A DNA stretch of 64,000 nt, taken from positions 1 to 64,000 of the forward strand of contig JAEWBT010000036.1 in the NCBI GenBank assembly GCA_023391015.1. Direction: 5' to 3'. Both the position numbers and the translations under genes were made by a program. This stretch comes from Bacteroidota bacterium. Lineage in GTDB: Bacteria > Bacteroidota > Bacteroidia > Chitinophagales > Chitinophagaceae. The notes beneath the pieces were generated by a model. The model ran no database searches. It was given only the letters and a program-made list of their open reading frames with translations, and was not told the origin of the DNA. This document shows positions 34,830-42,256 of the stretch, piece after piece (position 1 is the stretch's first letter; every line of letters starts with the position of its first letter).

Positions 34830-36803
34830 TCAGGCCTCCTCAGTCGCGCCGGAAATATTGGCACTTTTTCCCCGCATTTGTTTCCGGACCAGCGCACTCA
34901 CTTCTTCAGCAAAGGCTTTTGTCTCCCTAGAGCCTTCGTCGGCCCCGCCGTGGCGGCGCACCGATACGGTTCCGGCCTCGGCTTCTTTCTCGCCCACCAC
35001 CAGCATGTAGGGAATCTTGCTCAACTCGGCTTCCCGGATTTTCTTGCCGATTTTTTCGTTCCGGTCGTCAATCGTCGGGCGGATTTCATAGGAGCGCAAG
35101 GTCGCGGCTACTTCCTTCGCGTAGTCCTCGTATTTCTCCGAAACCGGCAGAATGGCCACCTGATCAGGCACAAGCCAGAGCGGTAAATTGCCCGCGCAGT
35201 GTTCCAGCAACACGGCCACAAAGCGCTCCATAGACCCAAACGGCGCACGGTGAATCATCACCGGCCGCTTCCGGCTGTTGTCGGAGTCGATGTACTCCAG
35301 CTCAAAGCGCTCCGGCAGGTTGTAGTCCACCTGAATGGTACCCAATTGCCAGCTGCGGCCCAGGGCGTCTTTCACCATAAAGTCCAGCTTCGGCCCGTAG
35401 AACGCCGCTTCGCCGTACTCGGTAACAGTGTTCAGATTCATCTCGCCGGCGGCTTCAATAATGGCCTGTTCGGCAATTTCCCAGTTCTTTTCAGAGCCGA
35501 TGTATTTCTCCCGGTTCACTTTATCGCGAAGGGAAATCTGCGCTGTAAACTCGCCGAAATCGAGGCTATTGAGCACAAAAATCACCAGCTCAATTACCTT
35601 TTTGAATTCGTCTTTCACCTGCTCGGGACGGCAGAAAAGGTGGGCATCATCCTGGGTAAAGCCGCGCACACGGGTCAGGCCGTGCAGCTCGCCGCTCTGC
35701 TCGTAGCGATACACCGTTCCAAACTCGGCCAGGCGCAGGGGCAAATCCTTGTACGACCGCGGCGACGATTTGTAAATCTCGCAGTGGTGTGGGCAGTTCA
35801 TCGGTTTAAGGAGAAATTCCTCGCCTTCGTGCGGCGTGGTGATGGGCCGGAACGAGTCCTGTCCGTATTTCTCCCAGTGGCCGGACGTTTCGTAAAGTTG
35901 TTTGGAGCCGATGTGCGGCGTTACGACCGGCAGGTAGCCGATTTCCATTTGCTTTTCCTGCAGGAAACGTTGCAGGCGCTCGCGGAGCATCGCGCCTTTG
36001 GGCAACCACATGGGCAGGCCCGCGCCTACTTTTTCGGAGAAGGTAAAAAGGCCCAGTTCCTTTCCCAGCTTGCGGTGGTCGCGCTTTTTGGCTTCTTCCA
36101 GCAGGCGCAGGTACTCGTCCAGTTCCTGTTGTTTCGGGAAGGTGATGCCGTAGATGCGGGTGAGCATCTTGTTTTTTTCGTCGCCGCGCCAATACGCTCC
36201 CGCAATGTTGGTGAGCTTGATGGCTTTAATCGGTGACGTGTTGGGGATGTGCGGGCCGCGGCAGAGGTCGGTAAAGCCGCCCTGCGTGTAGAAGGTAATA
36301 TTGCCGTCTTCCAGATTCTCCAAAAGTTCTACTTTATACGGGTCGCCTTTTTCGGTGAAGTGGGCAATGGCTTCGGCTTTGGGCACCGCTTTCCGGGAAT
36401 AGGCACTGCCGGCTTTGGCCAATTCTTTCATCTTAGCCTCAATTTTGGCGAGGTCGGCTTCGGTAATCTTCTCGTCGCCGAGGTCAATATCGTAGTAAAA
36501 ACCGTTCTCCACCGGCGGGCCGATGGCGAATTTGGTATCGGGGTAAATGCTTTGCAGGGCTTCGGCCATCAGGTGGGCCGAGGAATGCCAGAAGGTGCTT
36601 TTACCACCGGCATCGTCCCAAGTCAAAAGCTTCAGGCTGGCGTCGGTTTCAATAGGGCGGAAAGCGTCCCACACTTCGCCGTTCACTTCGGCGGCCAGCA
36701 CTTTGCGGGCCAGTCCTTCGGAAATAGATTTTGCCACGTCCAGCGCAGAAACCGGCGCTTCGTATTCGCGCACCGCACCATCGGGCAGGGTAATATGAAT
36801 CAT
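34830..36803 (-). CDS. thrS: Threonyl-tRNA synthetase
   Basis: The 657 residues show TGS (1-62), the editing domain with zinc/hydrolysis motif [11 protein letters not shown] near 73, the class II core (motif 2 region [27 protein letters not shown] near 320-346, [17 protein letters not shown] near 367) and an anticodon-binding domain (about 555-650). It charges tRNA-Thr and clears Ser mischarging. A -7 promoter element is 20 bp upstream. Full length, no oddities. Confidence 0.97.
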   Translation of the reverse strand: MIHITLPDGAVREYEAPVSALDVAKSISEGLARKVLAAEVNGEVWDAFRPIETDASLKLLTWDDAGGKSTFWHSSAHLMAEALQSIYPDTKFAIGPPVENGFYYDIDLGDEKITEADLAKIEAKMKELAKAGSAYSRKAVPKAEAIAHFTEKGDPYKVELLENLEDGNITFYTQGGFTDLCRGPHIPNTSPIKAIKLTNIAGAYWRGDEKNKMLTRIYGITFPKQQELDEYLRLLEEAKKRDHRKLGKELGLFTFSEKVGAGLPMWLPKGAMLRERLQRFLQEKQMEIGYLPVVTPHIGSKQLYETSGHWEKYGQDSFRPITTPHEGEEFLLKPMNCPHHCEIYKSSPRSYKDLPLRLAEFGTVYRYEQSGELHGLTRVRGFTQDDAHLFCRPEQVKDEFKKVIELVIFVLNSLDFGEFTAQISLRDKVNREKYIGSEKNWEIAEQAIIEAAGEMNLNTVTEYGEAAFYGPKLDFMVKDALGRSWQLGTIQVDYNLPERFELEYIDSDNSRKRPVMIHRAPFGSMERFVAVLLEHCAGNLPLWLVPDQVAILPVSEKYEDYAKEVAATLRSYEIRPTIDDRNEKIGKKIREAELSKIPYMLVVGEKEAEAGTVSVRRHGGADEGSRETKAFAEEVSALVRKQMRGKSANISGATEEA

Positions 36804-36822
36804 AAATAAAGAAAAGAGAGCG

Positions 36823-36830
36823 CAAAGCTA
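36823..36830 (-). promoter_or_regulatory. -7 element of thrS
   Basis: TAGCTTTG on the minus strand matches TAnnTTTG, 20 bp before the thrS ATG. Confidence 0.5.
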
Positions 36831-36895
36831 AGACGGCGCTACGCCGGTGAAAGAGAGATTTTTTGGAAGAAAAGCCGTTTTCAAAAAAACAAAAA

Positions 36896-36928
36896 GCCGC
36901 CTGCAACTCTTATAACAGCGCAGGCGGC
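36896..36928 (-). terminator. Terminator of the lipocalin-like lipoprotein gene
   Basis: GCCGCCTGC (36896-36904) and GCAGGCGGC (36920-36928) form a 9-bp GC-rich stem; on the minus strand TTTTTG follows, 28 bp past the stop at 36957. Confidence 0.82.
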
Positions 36929-36956
36929 AAAAAGGTCACAAATAGTTTCTGCGCGC

Positions 36957-37445
36957 CTATTGACGCGTGTAGGTGTTTTCGTAGGTCGCCGTGGTGAGAC
37001 GGTTGGTGAGGGTGTCCGTCTCCGTGTTTTGATACCGGATGGTAAAAGAGTTGCTAATATCGCCCACCAGCGTACCGCGCATCGGGTCGGCACCAAAGAA
37101 CATGCGTTTGGCGTTGTTTACTTCCAGCACAGTGTCTTTTTGAATCACCTGCCAGGTAATATCGTCAATGTTTTGCTCAGCAGGCGTACAGGCAACGGCA
37201 CCATAAAACACTTCTCCGTTAAAGCCGTCGCGCAGGGTCAGGATGTCATCCTTGTAGCAGGCGGGCAGGCTGGGAAACCAGTTTACCGTGGTATCGCGCT
37301 GGGTATAGAAGTAAAAAGAAGTTCGTTTAGACGCCGATATTTTCCATTTGCCACGCAGCTGCGACGCCTTGTTGGGTGTGGCAGTTTCTTTATCACAGGC
37401 GGCGAAAGAAAGGGTCAGGAAAGCGAAAAGGAAAAGGTGCTTCAT
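36957..37445 (-). CDS. Putative lipocalin-like lipoprotein
   Basis: The 162 residues start with a lipoprotein signal (LTLSFAAC, Cys near 18) and then LRGKWKISASKRTSFY near 29-44, a pattern seen in lipocalin-like small lipoproteins of Bacteroidota. Two more Cys (in PACYKDD and VACTPAE) could form a disulfide. Function unknown. It is monocistronic, bounded by a terminator downstream and a 370-bp REP-like gap upstream. Confidence 0.65.
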   Translation of the reverse strand: MKHLFLFAFLTLSFAACDKETATPNKASQLRGKWKISASKRTSFYFYTQRDTTVNWFPSLPACYKDDILTLRDGFNGEVFYGAVACTPAEQNIDDITWQVIQKDTVLEVNNAKRMFFGADPMRGTLVGDISNSFTIRYQNTETDTLTNRLTTATYENTYTRQ

Positions 37446-37596
37446 TGGGATGAAACGGTAGAAAACAACAACCGGAGCGGAAAAATTTTTCCGAAGATAA
37501 TCGCCAAAACGGAAAAAGAGAATTTTAGGAGGATTTGAGACAGGAAAAGGGCGGCGCGAGGCGGCATATTTTCCGGAAAACAGAGCGCGATTTTCG

Positions 37597-37762
37597 GGTT
37601 GGTGGCGCTAGCCACCCAACGTTTGTTGCCCGTTCCGTTTTAAGGGAAAAGGTCGCGTTAGCGACCCAATGTTTGTCCGCAAAGCGTTTCCGGGAAAAAA
37701 TACTGTAACCAACGTTAGGTGGTAAAGCCGCTACAAACATCAGGTGGCTCACGCCACCAACC
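37597..37762. repeat. REP-like hairpin cluster (family D)
   Basis: The 37446-37817 gap holds four related units of about 30 bp made of a hairpin plus a CAAYGTTTGT tail. D1 (37597-37626) has GGTGGC/GCCACC arms and D2 (37651-37676) GGTCGC/GCGACC, both on the plus strand. D3 (37709-37740, degenerate) and D4 (37733-37762, GGTGGC/GCCACC) are inverted, so two pairs face each other. No gene is supported in the gap. Confidence 0.8.
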
Positions 37763-37795
37763 GAAAAATGCACAAGCGTTGTAGGAGCGCACAGA

Positions 37796-37815
37796 TTTCC
37801 GGAAATTTCCGGAAA
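37796..37815. repeat. Tandem pair of TTTCCGGAAA palindromes
   Basis: Copies at 37796-37805 and 37806-37815 abut with a 10-bp period, 2 bp beyond the stop of the LolA-like gene. Same arrangement as at 15823-15842. Confidence 0.95.
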
Positions 37816-37817
37816 AC

Positions 37818-38543
37818 CTATTTCTTTTTCTCTTTAAAGAAAGCGTCGTCCAGCCCCGTATTCACCGCATAGCTCGTGTAGCGAATCAGGATGCTGCCTT
37901 TCTTGCGCTTGCCTTTGTCTTTTTTCAGCGCTTCTTCGGGCAAGGCACTGGTCCCGCCTTCATAGTCCATTGTCATGCCCTTGGGCATTTTGTAGTCTTT
38001 CACGTCCATCTGCAACTGAATTTCATCCGGCAGGGCGCTGGCCACAAATGTGCCGTAGCGCAGGTTCATCAGAAACGTACCGTTGTCGCGCGTGGTGGTC
38101 TCGGAGCGCAGGATCAGCAGCCGACCTTCATCTACCCACAGTTTCGTCAGCACAATATCGCCCGCGTCGGATTCCGGAACCACTTTCAACACCCGGACCG
38201 GCTGGCCGTCCACCGTTTCCTGCCCGGCGTCGATCACTGTCACTGCGCCGGTCGGCAGCAATCCCGCAAGACTCATGTTAGCCGTGCGGTGCGGCAAAAT
38301 ACTCAGTCCGCCTTCGCGCACCAGCTTCAGCTTGTCCGGACTTTTAAAGTACAATTTGCCGCGCAACTGCGGAATTTTCATAAAGCTCACGCGGATGTTC
38401 ATCACCACATCGGCCGTGTAGTCTTTCACCGCAAACACGCGGGTGCGCAGGCTTTGGTAGAGGTCGGTAGGTGCAAGATTTCCGGCAAAAGTTTGGATCG
38501 CCAGCAGGAGTGCACCGCACAAAAAGAGAATGCTTTTTTTCAA
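37818..38543 (-). CDS. LolA-like lipoprotein-sorting domain protein
   Basis: The 241 residues have a signal peptide (SILFLCGALLLAIQTFAG) and the fold pattern of LolA/outer-membrane lipoprotein-sorting proteins: VKDYTADVVMNIRV near 38, GKLYFKSPDKLKLVREGG near 61 and an LPDEIQLQMDV strand near 175. A Lys-rich loop (EEALKKDKGKRKKG) lies near the end. It overlaps the ABC permease gene by 4 bp, so it is the third gene of a transporter operon; a role in handing a hydrophobic cargo across the periplasm is inferred. Confidence 0.75.
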   Translation of the reverse strand: MKKSILFLCGALLLAIQTFAGNLAPTDLYQSLRTRVFAVKDYTADVVMNIRVSFMKIPQLRGKLYFKSPDKLKLVREGGLSILPHRTANMSLAGLLPTGAVTVIDAGQETVDGQPVRVLKVVPESDAGDIVLTKLWVDEGRLLILRSETTTRDNGTFLMNLRYGTFVASALPDEIQLQMDVKDYKMPKGMTMDYEGGTSALPEEALKKDKGKRKKGSILIRYTSYAVNTGLDDAFFKEKKK

Positions 38544-39376
38544 GATTGAATGTCTTTTTTACGAAAGAAATAAACGGCTGCGGCCAGGAACGCCACAATG
38601 TAAAAAACCAGGACTCCGCCCGAAAACAGAATCGCGTCATAAGGCACCGGCGCACTGAAAAAGCCTTTCCAGGCAATGATGTGTGTGGTAAACAGCCACG
38701 GCTTGATGGCCTCGAAAAACGGCAGGCCCAGCGTGCTGATCACCGTCAGAAACAGGATAATGCCCATCGTGGTGATAATCGGGCCAATGCTGTTTTCGGC
38801 AAAAATGCTCAAGAGCATTGAAAGCGCGGCAATGCAGGCCATCGCCAAGGCCGCCAGCCCAAACGCCGCCGCATAACGCCACAGCATATCATTTTGTAGC
38901 AGGAATACCACTTCCTCACTGCGCAGATTCAGCATATCGCCCACACCAAAAAACAGGATGGAAAGTCCGAGGCCCACAATGGCCAGCCAAACGAGCAACA
39001 ACACCGAGTACACCACTGCCGCAGCGTATTTGGTGAGCACCAACCGCGTGCGCGAAACAGGCTTGGTTAATAGTAAACGTAAGGTGCCGGTAGCCGCTTC
39101 GCCGGAAATGGCATCTGCCGCCACAATGGCCACCAGAAGCGGCACATTCACCAGCAGGGTTTGCAGAATAATATAGGTAACAAGGTAGCCGTTGAGGATT
39201 TTTCCGGAAAACGCAAACTGTTCTTCCAGTCCCTGCAACACAAAATCCACAAACGACTGTCCATCCACCAGCAGGGCCAGTTGGATAATACCCGCCAGCG
39301 CCGCCACAATCGCAAAGGAAACATAGGTGCGGGGCCGCCGGAAAATCTTTTTAAGCTCGGTGCGCAGCAGGGTCAT
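38540..39376 (-). CDS. ABC transporter permease (ABC-2 type)
   Basis: The 278 residues have six hydrophobic segments and ABC-2 features: TELKKIFRRPRTYVSFAIVA at the start, a large loop, then DAISGEAATGTLRLLLTKPVSRTRLVLTKY near 88-118, the conserved region before the second helix group. It overlaps its ATPase gene by 4 bp upstream and the LolA-like gene by 4 bp downstream, so the three are tightly co-translated. The cargo is unknown. Confidence 0.88.
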   Translation of the reverse strand: MTLLRTELKKIFRRPRTYVSFAIVAALAGIIQLALLVDGQSFVDFVLQGLEEQFAFSGKILNGYLVTYIILQTLLVNVPLLVAIVAADAISGEAATGTLRLLLTKPVSRTRLVLTKYAAAVVYSVLLLVWLAIVGLGLSILFFGVGDMLNLRSEEVVFLLQNDMLWRYAAAFGLAALAMACIAALSMLLSIFAENSIGPIITTMGIILFLTVISTLGLPFFEAIKPWLFTTHIIAWKGFFSAPVPYDAILFSGGVLVFYIVAFLAAAVYFFRKKDIQS

Positions 39377-40281
39377 GAGGCGGTGAGGGAAAGGAAAAGG
39401 TCTTCAAGAGAATGGCGGGAATCCACCGCTACGATGGCCGCACCCTTTTGGGAAAGAAAAGAAATTAATTCCGGAATTTGCGTGGCTTCCGTCCGGAAAA
39501 CCATTTCCTGCGGCGTGGCTTCGGGGGCCACATGTGCCTGCCACAGGGTGTTTTCCAACACCGCCAGGTTAAACGGAGCGGCCAGCGAAACGGCCACGCG
39601 CGTTTCGGCGGGTTGGATAAGGTCGGCATACGCACCTTCCAGCATTTTTTTGCCTTTGTGAAGAATGAGCAGCCGCGTGGCGATTTGTTCTATTTCGGCC
39701 AGCAGGTGGGAGGAAACAATTACGGTTTTGCCCAGGTCGCGGCTCAGGTGCAGAATCAGGGCGCGGATGTCGGCGATGCCCTGCGGGTCCAGGCCGTTGG
39801 TGGGCTCGTCCAGGATGAGCAGGTCGGGCTCGTGGACGAGGGCAATAGCAATGCCGAGGCGTTGCTTCATACCCAGCGAGTATTCTTTCACGCGGTCGTG
39901 TTGGCGGTCGCGCAGGCCCACGAGCGTCAGCACTTCATCCAGACGGGCAGCGGGCATTTTTGGATCACACAGCGACGCGAAAAGCGATAAATTTTCCCGA
40001 CCGGTAAAATAGCCATACATGTCGGGGCGCTCCACCACCGCACCAATATTGCGCAATAAAGATTTTCCAGACTGCGGAAACGGCTGCCCGTTGATAAGAA
40101 TCTCGCCGGAGGTGGGTTTTATCAATCCCAAAACGCAGCGCAACGTGGTGCTTTTGCCGGCACCGTTCTCGCCCAGAAATCCATAGACCTCGCCGGGCAT
40201 TACTTCAAACGAAAGATCCGCTACGGCAGTGTGCGTTTTATATTTTTTGGTGAGGTGGCGAACCTGAAGAACCGGCTTCAA
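39373..40281 (-). CDS. ABC transporter ATP-binding protein
   Basis: The TTG at 40281 gives 302 residues opening KPVLQVRHLTKKYKT, the usual family start; a TTG at 40305 would add eight residues. Walker A is GENGAGKST near 37-45, the signature YSLGMKQRLGIA near 130 and Walker B LLILDEPTNGLD near 150. A regulatory C-terminal part follows (about 210-302). It powers the ABC-2 permease encoded next to it, with 4-bp overlap. The unit faces away from a histidine-kinase gene and a large palindrome lies in the gap. Confidence 0.9.
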   Translation of the reverse strand: MKPVLQVRHLTKKYKTHTAVADLSFEVMPGEVYGFLGENGAGKSTTLRCVLGLIKPTSGEILINGQPFPQSGKSLLRNIGAVVERPDMYGYFTGRENLSLFASLCDPKMPAARLDEVLTLVGLRDRQHDRVKEYSLGMKQRLGIAIALVHEPDLLILDEPTNGLDPQGIADIRALILHLSRDLGKTVIVSSHLLAEIEQIATRLLILHKGKKMLEGAYADLIQPAETRVAVSLAAPFNLAVLENTLWQAHVAPEATPQEMVFRTEATQIPELISFLSQKGAAIVAVDSRHSLEDLFLSLTAS

Positions 40282-40404
40282 AACAGGGTGGAAATGGTTC
40301 CCCAAAGAACAGCTCTTTTACTTAAATAGTTGCCTATAAGAAAGACTTTTCTATGTTAAACCCAAAAGCTGTCTTTTCCTTGAGGGTTATATTTCAAGTG
40401 TTCA

Positions 40405-40495
40405 CAGCGACTTTGTCATTCTTGAAAGAATCCCTTCTTTATTTCCTTAAAAAGGAAGATTTAAAGAGATCCTTTGCAGGATGACAAAGTCGCTG
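40405..40495. repeat. Large imperfect palindrome (REP-like family E)
   Basis: A perfect 15-bp inverted repeat, CAGCGACTTTGTCAT (40405-40419) and its complement (40481-40495), is continued inward by imperfect pairing to a TTCCTT/AAGGAA tip, so the 91 bp can fold into one hairpin. A near-identical 17-bp direct repeat, GTCTTTTCyTTGAGGGT, flanks it at 40371-40387 and 40582-40598. The gap 40306-40598 holds no gene. Confidence 0.85.
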
Positions 40496-40598
40496 CGGTA
40501 CATACTTGCACCCGCTCAGCTTCCCAAAGAGCGTTGTTCAACAGAGATTTATAAAGAATGCGGAGCGAAAATTTGAATTGCGTCTTTTCTTTGAGGGT

Positions 40599-41894
40599 AT
40601 GAAACGCGTTGTCCCGGCTATCGTTATCCTGATTTCTCTTTCGGTACTCGGCATCCTCTACACCCAGGTGCAGTGGATTCGCAGCGCCATGCAGGTGCGC
40701 CAGGAGCAATACAACCGCTCGCTCGAAACGGCGCTGCGGCAGATAAAAACCGGCATTCAGGACCGCTTTCTGGAAGAACAGGCCTACCTCGATGTGCTGG
40801 GCGGCGACCTCTACAAGCAGCAGATGCTGGCCAAAACCTTTACGGCACAGGCCCTGGAACCGGAAACCATTCAGCGCATTATCTACAAAAACCTGCAAGA
40901 CAATGGCATTCGCGAAAGCTTTGAGTTTGCGGTCATCAACGTCTATAATTTTCCCATTGTGGCCTCGCCGGGGTTTGATTCCACGATGATTTCCAAAAGC
41001 ATTCCCGTGTCGTTATTGCCGGAAATGTATCTGCCCGGCGTGCCCGACGGGGCCGAGGAGCGCCTTTTTCTCTACCTGGAGCGGCCCAGTGCCTACGGCG
41101 GCAAGCTGGGGCTGATGATTTCGGCGGCGGCAGTGCTGATTCTGGTGGTGATTGCGGCCTTTACCCTGGTCATTCGCACGCTCATCCAGCAGCGCAAGCT
41201 TTCGGAAATCAAAAGCGATTTCATGAACAACATGACCCACGAGTTTAAGACCCCGCTGGCGACCATTTCGCTGGCGGCGGCGGCCCTGACGAATAAAAAG
41301 GTCATTTCCAACGAAGAGCAAATCAAATATTACAGCGGGATGATTCTGGAAGAAAACAAGCGGATGAACAAGCAGATTGAAACCATTCTGGAAGCCGCCA
41401 AGCTGGAGAAAAACGAAATTCAACTGGACCGCGTGTCCTTGGACGCCCACGCGATTATCCGGAAAGTGGCCGATATGCTGGCCCTGCGCATCAACGAGCG
41501 GGAAGGAACCCTCACCCTGCACCTGCGCGCCCAGCGGGCCGTGATCCTGGCCGACGAAGTGCATTTCTCCAATATCATCTTCAACCTTATCGACAACGCC
41601 ATTAAGTATTCCCGCCCCGACGTGCCGCTGGAAGTGGAAATTGACACCAAGTCGGCAGCCAAGATGCTGGTGATTCGCATCAGCGACAACGGCGTGGGCA
41701 TGAGCAAGGAAACGGCCAAGCGCGTGTTCGATAAGTTTTACCGCGCCCACACCGGCAACCTCCACAACGTGAAGGGTTTTGGGCTGGGCCTTTCCTACGT
41801 GAAGGCGATGATTGACGCCCACGGCGGCCGCATCCGCATCGACAGCACGGTGAATAAAGGCTCGCGGTTTACCATTACGTTTCCGCTGGCGTAG
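40599..41894 (+). CDS. Transmembrane sensor histidine kinase
   Basis: The ATG at 40599 (MKRVVPAIVILISLSVLGIL) gives 431 residues with two membrane helices (about 4-24 and 167-190) around a periplasmic sensor of about 140 residues. The HisKA motif MTHEFKTPLATIS is near 211-223 and the HATPase has NLIDNAIKYSRPD near 335, DNGVGMS and FGLGLSYVKAMIDAHGG near 388. No response-regulator gene lies beside it (orphan here). The frame extends back to 40506, but that part lies partly in the palindrome region and is not used. Confidence 0.88.
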   Translation: MKRVVPAIVILISLSVLGILYTQVQWIRSAMQVRQEQYNRSLETALRQIKTGIQDRFLEEQAYLDVLGGDLYKQQMLAKTFTAQALEPETIQRIIYKNLQDNGIRESFEFAVINVYNFPIVASPGFDSTMISKSIPVSLLPEMYLPGVPDGAEERLFLYLERPSAYGGKLGLMISAAAVLILVVIAAFTLVIRTLIQQRKLSEIKSDFMNNMTHEFKTPLATISLAAAALTNKKVISNEEQIKYYSGMILEENKRMNKQIETILEAAKLEKNEIQLDRVSLDAHAIIRKVADMLALRINEREGTLTLHLRAQRAVILADEVHFSNIIFNLIDNAIKYSRPDVPLEVEIDTKSAAKMLVIRISDNGVGMSKETAKRVFDKFYRAHTGNLHNVKGFGLGLSYVKAMIDAHGGRIRIDSTVNKGSRFTITFPLA

Positions 41895-41978
41895 AAAAAC
41901 GGGGAAGACATTGGGGCAGCTGCGCGGGGAATGAAAATGTCCGGAATAGAGGCGATCCTGCGCGCTACCGGCTTCCCG

Positions 41979-42242
41979 GGGGACTTCCCCAGTGCCCATT
42001 TTCATTTCCAAATGCCTTGTGGGGACTTCCCCACTGCCCATTTTCATTTACAAATGCCCTGTGGGGAAGTCCCCAGTGTCCATTTTCATTTGCAAATGCC
42101 CTGTGGGGACTTCCCCACTGCCTATATTTTTTTGCAAATGCCCTGTGGGGATGTCCCCAGTGCCCATTTTCATTTGCAAGTGCCCTGTGGGGACGTCCTC
42201 ACAGGGCATTTTTTATTGCAACGAATAGGTGAGGACGTCCTC
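41979..42242. repeat. 42-bp tandem array with palindromic cores
   Basis: Seven 12-bp cores start at 41979, 42021, 42063, 42105, 42147, 42189 and 42231, each exactly 42 bp apart. Cores are GGGGACTTCCCC, the same, GGGGAAGTCCCC, GGGGACTTCCCC, GGGGATGTCCCC, GGGGACGTCCTC and GAGGACGTCCTC; the last is a perfect palindrome. The 30-bp spacers share ATTTTCATTTGCAAATGCCC until the last, which has diverged. Lies between convergent genes. It is 4.0 helical turns per unit. Confidence 0.9.
42181..42214 (+). terminator. Terminator of the histidine-kinase gene
   Basis: TGCCCTGTG (42181-42189) pairs with CACAGGGCA (42200-42208), followed by TTTTTT. It is built from the sixth unit of the 42-bp array. Confidence 0.75.
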
Positions 42243-42256
42243 ACAGAATCCGCTGC

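Noticed and set aside
37525..37773. 82-residue minus-strand frame
   Set aside because: Formed by the family D hairpin units, hence its internal repetition.
41979..42242. CRISPR array
   Set aside because: Spacers are near-identical to one another, so this is a tandem repeat; no cas genes nearby.
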